In this document: piece by piece, positions 53,305-64,000 of the stretch
Position numbering within the stretch: position 1 is the first letter of the stretch
How the letters are laid out: each line of letters starts with the position of its first letter
Source of the DNA: Coccinella septempunctata
Lineage: Eukaryota; Arthropoda; Insecta; Coleoptera; Coccinellidae
Assembly (NCBI RefSeq): GCF_907165205.1
Contig: NC_058196.1
Span: 2,026,501 to 2,090,500 of the forward strand
Reading direction: 5' to 3'
Length of the DNA stretch: 64,000 nt
The notes under the pieces: model-generated
Told to the model about the DNA's origin: nothing
Seen by the model: only the letters and a program-made list of their open reading frames with translations
The model's database searches: none
Translations under genes and position numbers: made by a program

Positions 53305-54660
53305 TGTTACGGCTAAAGATAGGTGTGAGCATAAACTTAAGATTAGCCGGCTAAACTTAGGTTTATATTCGAGGATCGGCTAGAGTTCGATAAAATATTC
53401 ATCTGCGTCAGAGAATTTCATCTTTAGCCGGCTAATGTGCACATTACCCAAAACGGAACGGCTAAAAATGTATTCGATGGATACGCGGAAAGGTGATGTC
53501 TCATGAATGGTCGGATGGGAGAGGACGAAAGCACACGGCCACTTTTTTGTTCAAATTTTTAGAATTGAAATATGCAAAAGATCATCGAATGTATAAGGGT
53601 TGTATTACATAACGCCCATGGGTTTTCAATTCAACATTTAACGAGTTATTTTCATTTGTTTAGGAGATCAATGCTCTTCAAACCGAGCCTTATTTGTGAA
53701 AAACCATAATATGACCCCACAAGAAAATGAGATATTAGACATAGAAAATTTTTTCTGTAAACAAAAGTATATTTTCCCTACCATACAATAATTGGGTTCA
53801 TGAAAAAATTACGAAATAGGAACTAATGTTGCAATTTCTTTCCAATGAATTCTTGCGCAAAAAAGAACAAAAAAAACTATGAACATGAAGATAGTTGAAA
53901 ACACTTTCTTTAGCTGATTCTGTTAAAAATTTCTTTCCGAGTCATTGAACATACGGGTTCCAAAATATGGCCTGTTGCCACCCTTGATGAATCATCCCGG
54001 GGGATATGAGTGCATTCATCGTAAAGCTTATCAGCCAAAACGAAGATTATAAAGTTAATTCAATAATCTTTGTGCCAAATAGTCCGGTTAACTACAAACA
54101 AGATTGGGCACTTCCACTTATATTTTTCTAGAATTCAACCTTTGGTATTTTGATGAAGAAGTTCGAGACATCATTTTTGTCTGCTCATTCAATTTCCCTC
54201 AAATTATGAATAATAACAAGATGAAAAATAATCATTAACACTACAGTTTTCTCTCACACTAAAAATAGCATGTCATGAATTTTGTCATCAAGCGTTTAGA
54301 TTTTTAGATTCGTCAATAAGAATTCGTTGGGACACAGTTGAAACAAATATATGTTCATTCTCCGATTTCCCAACTGCTCAACAGAATGCTTTTCTGCTAT
54401 TAAAATATGTGAAATTCATACAAAAAATGCATTGCATTAATAGTTTGATTATACTCGTATCACTATTTCTTTACATTCTTTTAATTGCCGAAAATTTGCG
54501 CCCCTCAAGCCTTCTACATTTTTAGCCGATGGGATGTGGTTCCACTTAAGTTTAGCCGGCTAAAGATAGAAGAAACTAACATTAGCAAATACCCGAAGCT
54601 AAACCTGAGTTTAGCCGGCTAATCTTAAGTTTATGTTCACACCTATCTTTAGCCGTAACA
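53305..54660. mobile_element. MITE-like element with about 62-bp inverted ends in a TA tract
   Basis: The left end tgttacggctaaagataggt and the inverted right end agree over about 62 bases with two mismatches. TA repeats flank both sides. The word agccggctaa recurs within both ends. The 1.2-kb AT-rich interior has no coding frame. A TA-targeting family such as Tc1/mariner would fit. Confidence 0.88.
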
Positions 54661-54670
54661 TATATTTATA

Positions 54671-54712
<42 letters not shown>
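54661..54712. repeat. (TA)n microsatellite
   Basis: An almost pure TA run separates the MITE from the next repeat-rich region. Confidence 0.95.
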
Positions 54713-55529
54713 CATCTGGCATACTTTATTGCGTCCTTTCAAAAAGCAACCTTATTGCGTCTCCCAGAAATACGCTACCTAGGTGGAATCTGATCGAAGT
54801 ATATTAATCTACGCAAAAAATTACGTAATTTGGTCGTTTCAGATCTCGAATATCTTTATTAATAAAGAAGTTGATATACGCACATTATTGCGTCCTTTCA
54901 TGGTCCTACCATTATTGCGTCCGGCGTATATTTTGTTTTCATATGTAGCACCATGCTGCGTCCGAATTTTATTCAATCTTTCACCATTAGCATGTTGTTG
55001 CGTCCAGCGTAGTTGCCACATATGTTTTAGAATCTGGTACAGTAGGATTATTCGAACTCGATGACGTGATCGTATTATAACATTGGCTCCAGTTATTACA
55101 ACTTTCATCTTTCAAAACACCTCTATATTTATGATGGCTATCATCCTTAGTTTGTGGACTGCTCACTTGGGGAATCGTATTTCAGAAAGTTTCAAACACT
55201 CTTTAAGTGTCTTTTTGTCAAGAAGAGCTTTAGTGATTATGTAATAATTTTAAAAACGTTATATATTTCATTTTCGTTTTTTTTTATAACAAATGAATGT
55301 GAGAGAGTGGTGCTCTGGAGATAACTTAAATTAGGAATGCATTAACTACACAGTTGTTAGTTTATCCTACGTTTATCCTACGAACAATCTGGCAGTCTGG
55401 AGAGTCACTACTCTCAGGGTAGTTAAATGGACGGCAAATGAAATTCTCGAGTTCGATAGAAGAGTTTGAATATGAATCGTAGCTTGCATCCTAGCTCTTC
55501 GATATACAAGGACTCTCTTTGCTTATAGG

Positions 55530-55860
55530 AGGACGAAACCATTGAGCATATCCTCAGTGACTGCCCAGCGGCAGACAAGGTTCGCTCAGGCTGGTTCTAG
55601 GGGAACTCATGAACTACTCCTCCTCTGTTATCACCTCTTCCCTTTGGAAGATGGCACTGGAGGTAGAAGTTTAGCTCTTTGAGCTTGTTTGTGTGCCACA
55701 ATAGACCGCTTTGGTCGCGGTAGCAGGTCTGGGGGATTCGACAGATGCGCCGAACAAATTGTAACTGTAACTCTTCGATACAAAGGATATACTTTCCTCG
55801 AATGCAGGAAGACAGGGGTTTCAAGGTTTGCAATACCACCAATACACAAAAGTTGGAAAT
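55530..55860. pseudogene. Ruined retroelement coding scraps
   Basis: The plus strand reads EDETIEHILSDCPAADKVRS at about 55530-55590, a Cys/His motif like that near the end of LINE RTs. A minus-strand stretch at 55650-55840 reads FVRRICRIPQTCYRDQSGL without a clear match. Both are too decayed to assign. Confidence 0.35.
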
Positions 55861-56859
55861 GGAATAAGATTATTGAGAGGTCAAGACCCACTCAAGGGAA
55901 TAGTAGCTCATCATAAAATCAAAGTGAAAGAGCTGGAGTGCTTTGGAGAAGCTAATATCTGACATATGAATCGATCTTGAGCTAGTAAGAAAATCTATCA
56001 CGCCAGCAGAACAAAAGATATTAGAAAGCCAGATTAGACAAGCAAAAATGAAGTTTTCATTCGAATATCATATGAGTAAACATATACTTTATATATTTCA
56101 AGAGATTGAAAGACCATGACTTGCTGTAAAAATCATCTTCTGCTTTTCTGGAGTCGGCTGAGCTGATGTCGGAAACGGGAGGATTTGTTCATCAAGATGG
56201 AGTGATACTAGTTACTAGAATACTAGGTAGTATAAGAAGAATATAATGCAAGTGGTCACCTCAACATCTTGCAGGGCTAGCCGTGATCGACGAAAACTCT
56301 TATGCACATCTTGTCCGCTTGCAGAATTCATACTTTATCAGGGTATATAGAGAGACACAATGCGAATTCCTTACTTCCATCTGAGAGAAGTTTATGGCAT
56401 AGACAAATAACCAAAGCTCTCATTTGTACCTCCAAAGACCAAAGAAGATTTGAGAATGATAAAGTTCGCATATATTGCAATTAGGCAATATGCAACTTGG
56501 CATATGCCAAGTTGTTGAAAAAGCGTGTATATACACGCAATAAAGTTCCATAAAGTTCTGCCAGAAAAAGAGCTCAAAGAATTTCTTGTGTTGTATTCCC
56601 TTCGCTGCCAAAAATAATGTGGTAGTGAACGAAGAACAGAAAAGTGAAAAATACAAAGGATCAATGTTCGAACAGGGGGTTTCATACCCAGGGCATAAAG
56701 TTTGAATGGTAAATCTGACTGAAGAATTTTTAGATCTGAGAACTAATAACGTTACTGAATTGGAGATTATTCTGGCCTGCAAAACTCTGGCAGAATGAAG
56801 AACTATCTCAAGAACATAGGGACAACACCTGGTTCTGTCACTAGGGCAAGAAAAAAAGG

Positions 56860-57125
56860 TTTTGGACGTGACAATGGTCAACGCAGCTTCCAGAAGAAGT
56901 GTTAAAGCTTGGGAAATGGTGACCAAACCATCAATCTCTGACCATAGGATAATCGAATATAAAATAACAGAAGAGGAACTGATCCACCATTAAGATCCAT
57001 CTGAAGCAAAACTTACAACAGTTCGAAACTAATTGGCCAAACCTCTCGCATTACGATCTGGAACAAAAAGTCGATCAGGGAATTTTAGAGGCCTTCCACT
57101 CCAGTTATCCACTCCCGGAAGTTTG
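56860..57125 (+). pseudogene. Ruined LINE endonuclease end and linker
   Basis: VLDVTMVNAASRRSVKAWEM followed by KPSISDHRIIEYKI is the end of an APE-type endonuclease (SDH motif). ILEAFHSSYPLPEV in the linker follows in another frame. This suits an R1/I-group LINE. Stops and shifts are frequent. Confidence 0.55.
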
Positions 57126-57159
57126 AACGAGTGAGGATGCATCTAATTAATCCTATTCG

Positions 57160-57662
57160 TGCATGGGCTGATGCCGACGATTTTAAAATCTTTGGTCATA
57201 TAGGCTCTATTGAAGACTGCGTTTCCTGCAGCGTGCTTTGTGGACTCATTCTTGATTTGGTGTGGCAGAAATCAACTACCATTGAGCATTTTTGAGTGCA
57301 ATGTCGCCACGTACATCAGGAAAAAGAACTATTAACTGTATAGTTATAGTCTTGATGGCAGCATCCTGAGCAAAAAAACGGAGATAAAAGATCTTGGCGT
57401 TGTTTTGATCAAAATTTTACATTAGTTCCTCATGTTAATCATTTACTTAGTACGAGGCCAAGATTGTATGAATTCATCGTGCGTAATAGCAGATATTTTC
57501 TGATCCGGAAACCATGATTTTGCTGTTCAATACATTTGTGACGAGCAAACTGGAGTTTGGATGCATTGCTTGGGACCCCATATACGATTGCCATACACAT
57601 CACAATGACATATATTCCGAGAGCTGGCGACGAAAATCGGCAGAAGATTTTGTAATGGATCA
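57160..57662 (+). pseudogene. Ruined LINE reverse transcriptase fragment
   Basis: ADADDFKIFGHIGSIEDCVS replaces the YADD box region. Then DGSILSKKTEIKDLGVVL and FNTFVTSKLEFGCIAWDPIY appear in shifting frames. The order is that of a LINE RT palm and thumb. Many lesions are present. Confidence 0.65.
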
Positions 57663-58759
57663 TAATTAAATATGAGTTAGTTTTGATGGTGTATATGAAT
57701 CAGCACCCACGCTAAAAGGTCAGGCAGTGGAACATCTGACGGCGACGCTCTTTGATTCATATAAAATTACAATATCCGTACTTTGGGGTGACTGCTGACT
57801 GCCTCTCTTCTATTGATATGTGGTCTGAATATTTTATTCACAAATATTATATGATATTTGAGCAGTAAATGCAGTTTCAGCCAATACAATTCTTTTGAAA
57901 CAACATCGTCAAGGCAGCAACTTATGTGGTGTACTGACACACCGCGTTTCACTAAAATGAGATCTGACCACTTTTTCAAGTTTTCTGTTCTATGAACTAG
58001 TGACAATTTTCAATCATTACAAAATACTTGCAGAGTGTGTTGTATTTTCATATACCTACATCAAAGCGCGTCTCCGCTAGGTGTTCCACTACCTGACCTT
58101 GAGAGTGGGTGCTGACTAATGTACACCCTCAATACTAAATCATATTAAATTATGCGCCAGTACAAAACTTTTGCCGAATTTCGTTGCCAGCTCTCGGACT
58201 AATGGAGGCTGTTCGGAGAAGTTTTTTCGAGTAAGATCATGCTGTTTTGTTGAATAAATTCGGTGCAGTTAAGCTTGATCTCAGGAAGGGCGTTGTTTGT
58301 TTGAGGTTCCTTCATGGACCCTTGAATGGCACATCTACTCGCTAGAGTAGGATTTCATGTAGGACGCCCAAGTTCTAGACCCGTACGCTTGTTCAACCTT
58401 ACTACGCCCAGAACAAATATATTGTTTCAGTCATTTGTGTACAATATGATTTGTTCTGAATTCCTTGACAGACAGTCCTTTTTACAAGGACACTACATAT
58501 AAACAAGAGTTAACATAATTTGTAGAACTTTTTAATTTTTGTGGTAATGTCACTTCTAATCCCACAGCACTCAGAATACAAAAGGTCATGGCAAAAGGAG
58601 TAATCAACCCTACAATATCGCTCAATAAGCCAGACGGATAATTCACCGAAGGAGAACAGGAACGATCTTTCAGTTTTCCCAAAACAACCGTCACAGGTAG
58701 TAAACCCATAACTAGAATCGATACAGCAATATAGACCAAGAATCCTCGTAAGGAAGATT

Positions 58760-59165
58760 GGGATATTTAAAAGACGATGTTTGGAGTGGGCAATGAACAC
58801 CTTCAATCTATATAGATCACCAGAAGTGTAATGAAAAATCCTAGAAGACTTAGAATGAGTCATATACACAGAAAATGGAGAAGGACAAAAGTTCCCTTCA
58901 CACCAAAATGGGGACCCACAATCTTCAAGAACAATTAATTCAACATCGTTTCTATTGAAGACGATGAAGAAAGTAGTAGATAACAACATGAGAACATAGA
59001 ATCTGGAGAATACACCAATTCACAAATGCCAGATTGCCTACAGGACGACCGATCAACAAAAACTGCTCTGTATATGACCGTATGACTCTATAGCTAGGTT
59101 CCTGGTCCCTCGGGAACTGAAGGAAATGAAGAGACAAATACACCTGCCTCTAGCAGCAAGGGAAG
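58760..59165 (+). pseudogene. Ruined LINE fragments: RT start and RNase H end
   Basis: RCLEWAMNTFNLYRSPEV near 58775-58840 resembles the start of an R1/I-group RT. VPGPSGTEGNEETNTPASS near 59098-59155 resembles the end of an RNase H (usual form WVPGHSGIEGNE). The pieces lie too close together, so the RT between them is lost. Assignment is tentative. Confidence 0.45.
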
Positions 59166-59924
59166 TTGACGTTTATTCATCCAGTGGAATAAAAAAAATG
59201 TAATTCACAAGTGAAATGAGATGACATGAGCATAAGCGGATAAAGCTTATTTTCATGTCAATTTATAAATCCGATAATTCTCTGGAAAGTGTTATCGTTT
59301 AATTTCTAATTGAAGTGAAATAAAATTCACGTGAGTTAATTTTTTTTCATTCGAAAAAATAATAATGACAATATCAGTCAAAAGAACACAATAAGGGCAC
59401 TTCAATCGGACCTGCTATTGCTCTAGAGACAGAAACCAATTCTTCACCTAACAGACTTTCGGGATGACCTTGGAGCCTAGGAAGCTAAATTATTTCAGTT
59501 GTGCAAATACAACTTGGTTTACTTGTATACACAGTTGCCAGATTTAGGACGCAACATTATGCGTCGTGTGAAAGATGTATATTGACTGTATATCAGTTTT
59601 CATCATTTGAAGCGCCCCCGAAGCGGAATTTGCGTGAACTAAAAATATACTTTAGGTTTCATGAGAAGCACTTTACTGCGTCCGGAGATATGTTTTTCAA
59701 CATAGAATAACTCTTTTATCAAAAGATGAATGAAATCTATAGTTGTTCCAAAGATAGCTCTCGACGTCCTTCACGATTTGCGACCACCCCTGTCGTTGAA
59801 TCCCTCGAAATACCAGAGAAAACTTTGAAAAACAATGCTGCGTCCGGTATACGGACGCAGTATTATTCAGGACGCAATAGTGTATGGCCCAAAGACAATG
59901 TATGGACGCAACATAGTATGCGGG

Positions 59925-59928
<4 letters not shown>

Positions 59929-59988
<60 letters not shown>
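59929..59988. repeat. (TA)n microsatellite
   Basis: About 30 TA units border the right TTGCGTCC cluster. Long frames coded by it (alternating Tyr and Ile) are not genes. Confidence 0.97.
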
Positions 59989-59991
<3 letters not shown>

Positions 59992-60055
59992 TAAAGTGTT
60001 AATATCACCTACAAAATAGTGACTCGTTTAACGCTCTCACCTCATATATATCGCT

Positions 60056-60079
60056 GTCACCTCCGAAATCGGAGGTGAC
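60056..60079. repeat. Perfect short hairpin
   Basis: GTCACCTCCG, AAAT, CGGAGGTGAC. No T run follows and the context is non-coding. Function is unknown. Confidence 0.8.
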
Positions 60080-60834
60080 AACGTTTTGCCTTGTTTTTTA
60101 GCTTGTTAGATTCAGGAGGCTTCAGGGACCAACATATCAGAAAATCGTTTTGAGGTCACAACGCACCCCGTTTATGTACTGAACAATCATTTAGTTCGAG
60201 TGTATATCACTGGCGCTAGTGTGCTGAGCTGTATATCGAAGAATTGCTGTGGGGGACTCTTTGCTCGTTGGCACCTCCGAAAATGGCAACGTTGTATTTT
60301 CAAAGCAGATGTAGACAGGCGGAATATAAGTATACGGATGAATTAACTGTAGAGAGGCGCAGCGCGCTATCTCCTCCATAATTGCAATCCAGGCGGCATA
60401 TCTCAACGATTTTTTATCGCATTTATCTGTAGGGGAAAGAATCACGTGAAAGAAAACCAATCTTGGCTCTCTCGAATGGAATTATGACTGTTTATATTTC
60501 ATCGTGTGTATCTATGCATCCGTTGAACTTCTTTCATCTCAAGCTAAATATTCAGATGTAAATGGTGATGAATATTCAAGGACAATGACCCATTCCGAAA
60601 ATTTTCATTTCAGAATCAAGAGAAGAAATGCTACAAATTTTACAATATCACAGAAATGAACAACGTCGGCTAAACCGAATGTTGGACATTGTTGTGTTAT
60701 TTCAAATGGAACGCTCTATATATTTTTCTTAAATCGGATTGCTCAATGATTTTGAGGAATCCTTTGCTCAGAAACATCTGTTTTATTATCAATTATGTTT
60801 AATTATTGGATTTTCCCGAAAATTTGAATAGCTT
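60080..60834. other. Non-coding sequence
   Basis: I see no gene, RNA gene or transposon end in this stretch. Confidence 0.5.
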
Positions 60835-62119
60835 GTACCATCTCTCTGGTTTAAAATACTGGAACTAACAATCTGCACTCAACTAGTAGAATACCTTGTA
60901 AAAGAAAAGATCCTTTTACCCACACAACATGGTTATGTAAGAGGTAGATCAACTCAGACAGCAGTGTTTGAGTTCATTTCAGGAATCCTTAATGCCTTGG
61001 AGGATTCTAATATAACAGTGGGTCTAATGCTGGATCTATCAAAGGCATTCGATGCTCCGTCCCACGTCCTTATTCTCCATAAACTTTCTGCATATGGCAT
61101 AAACAAGCTAGACTGGTTTCAATCATATTTAGCAAACCGCAGGCAGAGAGTGGTGATCTCTCAGAACGGAAAAACAACAGTTTCGGAAGAAGAACTCACA
61201 GAGTTCCGCAGGGTAGCATATTGGGCCCTATCATTTTCATCATTTTTCTAAATGACCTAAGTACCATATTCGATGAAACCATGGTTAGGACAGTGAATTA
61301 TGCAGATGACACAAACTTCACTGTATTGGCCAAGCACGATTTAGAGTTTAGTTTACCATTTCACACTCAACTCTAACTCTAAATCGTGCTAGCCAGTGGT
61401 TTGTAGCAAACGGTTTGTGCATGAATTCTGAAAAAACAAGTGCCATCCTATTCAGGACAGCTCATTCTGGTCCCCAAGTGCCTACCAGCATTCCACTGTT
61501 TAACTCCACATTAGAACTGACTAAATCTTGTCGCTTCCTAGGCCTCACTATTGAGGTAACCCTTGATTGGGGAGAGCACATTTCCAACCTTTGCAATCAA
61601 CTGGGTACCATCTGCTACACTTTGGGAGTCCTCAATAAATATCTGGACATAACCTCACTAAGAACAATATACCAGGCATTGTTCAGGTATGGCATCATAT
61701 TCTATGGTAGTTCATACAACCTACATAGAGTGCTGAAAATGAAGAACAGAGCCTTCAGAATGATCTGGAGGATGAGGAGGACGGAATCATGCAGGGGAGT
61801 CTTCAAAAGGAATGGTCTTTTGACTGCTCCTGCTGTACACATCCAAGAAAGCCTGATATTTACATTCAAGAACTAGCACTACTTCGAAGAGAAAACAGTA
61901 AGTAATTACAATACGAGGACAACTGCACTAAAATATCCAAGACACATATTCAGCCTCACTGAAAAGGGACCTGAATATAGATATATTCGTTATTACAATA
62001 AGATAGCTCACAAACTAAGAGGAGAATGGACTCTACAACAGTTCAAGAAATTCATCTTCAAACTCCTACTTGAAATCGAACCCTACAGTGTGGAAGACTT
62101 TATGGAACACAGACTATAA
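60835..62119 (+). pseudogene. CR1/L2-like LINE reverse transcriptase fragment
   Basis: RT marks in order: LPTQHGYVRGRSTQTAVFEF, GLMLDLSKAFDAPSH, VPQGSILGP (in a shifted frame near 61195-61230), YADD at 61299-61310, CRFLGLTIEVTLDWGEHI and KNRAFRMIWRM. Breaks occur near 61190, near 61350 and near 61876. The last frame reads RYIRYYNKIAHKLRGEWTLQ to a stop at about 62117. It is inactive. Confidence 0.82.
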
Positions 62120-62206
62120 AGCAGAAAATGACCCTGTTTCACTTCAAGTGTTCAATGTCATGTGTACACTTTACCTGAAATAAAGCACATTATTTATTTA
62201 TTTATT
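60835..62206 (+). mobile_element. CR1/L2-like LINE, 5'-truncated, with microsatellite tail
   Basis: It begins in RT and ends after a 3' leader with ttatttatttattta (about 62190-62206), a tail type common in CR1/L2 LINEs. The 5' truncation is the usual outcome of incomplete reverse transcription. It is less decayed than the LINE scraps to its left. Confidence 0.8.
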
Positions 62207-64000
62207 TAAATTTTTTAGTGATGTATCATAAAGAAAATTACAAATTATATCGAAACAAGTAAGATTTCATGAAAAAATTATCCAAAACAGATTTGCATTT
62301 TTCGATAGATCATACAGGATGTAAGGGAAAAAATAAACAAAATTGAAGTCTTTTGAAGGCCTCGAGTCAACATATTTTGAAATTGCAACCATATTTTTGT
62401 CAAGACATGATGAATCTACAAAATGAAGGTAATAATATAGATACATACTCGGATACATATGATTGATTGGTAATTCCCAAAAGCTATGATGAACAGCGGA
62501 CACTATGATGGATGCATGATGAAAGGAGAAAGACTAAAGTTAATTTAAGTATTTTCGCATGAAGTTTTATTATCCAAAATAAATGATGATTCTTATAATT
62601 AACAAATCAGGTGCAATTAAAATTTTTGTTTTGGTATTCGAAAATAACACATATTGATTAAACTTCTACCATCCAAAATGAATAGGTACATAGATAAAAT
62701 GTATCTATATACAGGATATCTGTAAACAAATGCGAAGGACTAAGGGAGATGATTCTTTAAAGAAAATAAGCGGGGCTTGTTCCTATAAATTTTTTTCCAA
62801 ATAGACAGCTCTTCCAAGATGCAGCCTTGGAAGGCGATGACGAGTCTACAGTTTTTAATTTTTTTTTACAGGTTCTGAAAAACACTGAGTCATAAAACTA
62901 TACATATTATGAAGCACTGAGTAGATTGGTACCAGTTTCAACTTCGGCAAGCTCGCAGTTTAGGCGGTAACTTGCTATCGATTTTTTTAATGTGTCTCTC
63001 CCTTAAATTCAAAAATTTCTGTGAAAATGTTGAAACTTGAGTTATTATGCTATTGTCATAGAAGTATACGAAACTATCAGGTCGGGGGATCCAAGATTTC
63101 GGGCCGATTCACATGAAAAAAAAAAACATAATAAAATGAATTTCGTGAATACCGAGGCTGAAAACCACTATTCTCCGCTATAAAAATTTAATAATATTCC
63201 AATAATATACCGAGTTAATTGATGCTACGTTGCTATTACTATAAGGCCCGGTTGTTCAGTTCAGGATAAGGCCGAGATTCAAGATGATACTAGATTAACC
63301 TGACAGAACTGAACTGAAATGTCAAAATCAATTTAGTTAGGATAAACTTTAATCCCGAACTGAACAACTGGGCCTATTCATGTAGAGTTTCGGATTTTGC
63401 GAGAATCTACTGCTTTTTCTTCAAAACAACAACTGCGCTGAAGGAAATGTGATTGACTGTTATCTATATCATTTACATCATTATTTGCCGAACTTCAAAG
63501 TTCTGAATGAATTAAAATCTAAACTTGAAAATATACGAGATAATTTTCGCAAGAATTTCAATGAACTCTGAAAATTTTCATCATTCTGGAGCATTCTGGA
63601 CATCAATAATTCTCGAATCATCCATGGAATAAATTCAATTTTATCCAATATAACACGCAAAACGAAATGTTATTCGAACTGGGCATCTTGAGCAATTCGT
63701 TCCTAAAAAGCCCGAATCAGGTAGAAAATTTTGAACCCTTCATATCAGCGTTAACACGTGTTTTGCAGTAAACAGATGCCGATTTCGTTTTCAACGGGCC
63801 ATGTAACTAGGGTCGGCGTTGGGTGAAAGGATGAACGGTTCTTACAACAAGAAGAATTTGAATTTTCATATGATCATTTGTTTTAAAATTTTCAGAGTAC
63901 AAGAAGTATACAGGGTGTTTCACGAGTAAACAGACAAATGAAAACCGTGAATAGAGGGCATTGAGCTGAGTTCAGAATCATACCATATACAGGGTGTTCC
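62207..64000. other. Non-coding AT-rich region with short repeat ends
   Basis: No gene is seen. A small MITE lies at 63243-63375. The words acagggtgtttcacgag (63908) and acagggtgttcc (63989-64000) resemble ends of common insect transposons; the last runs off the window. Around 62700-62880 the DNA (acaggatatctgtaaacaaatgcg) also looks like a decayed repeat. Confidence 0.5.
63243..63375. mobile_element. Small MITE
   Basis: ggcccggttgttcagttc at the left and its inverted form (gaactgaacaactgggcc) at the right form imperfect inverted ends of about 35 bases around a short core. At 133 bp it is almost a full hairpin. The target duplication is unclear. Confidence 0.75.

Larger units (their letters stand above)
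54713..59928. repeat. Region bounded by inverted clusters of the TTGCGTCC motif
   Basis: The left 300 bases hold TTGCGTCC or a close form at about 54729, 54754, 54887, 54914, 54957 and 54998. The right 400 bases hold it mostly inverted (GGACGCAA) at about 59547, 59852, 59869 and 59904, plus forward at 59676 and 59838. Both outer ends start next to TA repeats and share atattta…gcatact…ttgcgtcc. They may be ends of one 5.2-kb element or two small ones. The middle is ruined LINE DNA. Confidence 0.6.

Noticed and set aside
58510..58989. Minus-strand frame of 159 codons
   Set aside because: No domain is recognisable, and the plus strand here shows LINE scraps.
59697..60019. Frames coding runs of Tyr-Ile
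   Set aside because: They are translations of a (TA)n microsatellite.

Overview
The window looks like insect nuclear DNA, heterochromatin-like and built almost entirely of transposable elements. No ordinary cellular protein gene was found. The insect call rests on R2 and R1 non-LTR retrotransposons sitting at their exact 28S rRNA target sites, on jockey, CR1, gypsy and BEL/Pao families, on BEL primer sites matching the 3' end of tRNA-Tyr, and on AT-rich flanks. I cannot fix the order; a beetle is a guess.

Layout. 1-5542: a gypsy element (A) lacking its RT/RNase H region, with its 3' LTR lying inside a CR1-like LINE (5543-~8406, minus strand). ~8407-28801: a broken 28S rRNA gene in three pieces. 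It is split by an R2 element (8521-26414) and a 5'-truncated R1 element (26488-28736). The R2 RT gene was split by a jockey-type LINE (11507-24860, minus strand), whose endonuclease was split in turn by a complete BEL/Pao element (14000-22639) with apparently identical LTRs and one open 2,380-codon gag-pol-env frame. 29091-30495: a non-autonomous hAT element. ~31020-52255: an IS630/Tc1/mariner-type transposase gene cut into pieces by gypsy element B (32465-44823) and by jockey-type LINE copies (44951-~51622). Gypsy B carries a solo LTR of family A and an inverted pair of internally deleted BEL elements. ~52256-64000: decayed DNA with MITEs, (TA)n tracts, ruined LINE fragments and one more CR1-like LINE (60835-62206).

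Most unusual content. (1) Gypsy B fuses a TARG1/OARD1-like ADP-ribose macrodomain and a CCCH zinc finger in frame to the end of Pol, and has a textbook -1 frameshift site between gag and pol. (2) The family A LTR holds three consecutive hairpins with different, covarying stems and one shared loop sequence; both LTR copies show it. (3) An inverted dimer of BEL derivatives is flanked as one unit by a 4-bp target duplication, so both outer ends are U3 ends. (4) The nest is 28S, then R2, then jockey, then BEL/Pao, with target duplications readable at the jockey and BEL levels. (5) The BEL/Pao element appears recently active.

Relative ages can be read from the nesting. The 28S fragment, R2, the CR1 LINE and the jockey LINE are decayed. 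Gypsy B LTRs differ at a few sites. The BEL in the jockey LINE shows no LTR difference that I can see.
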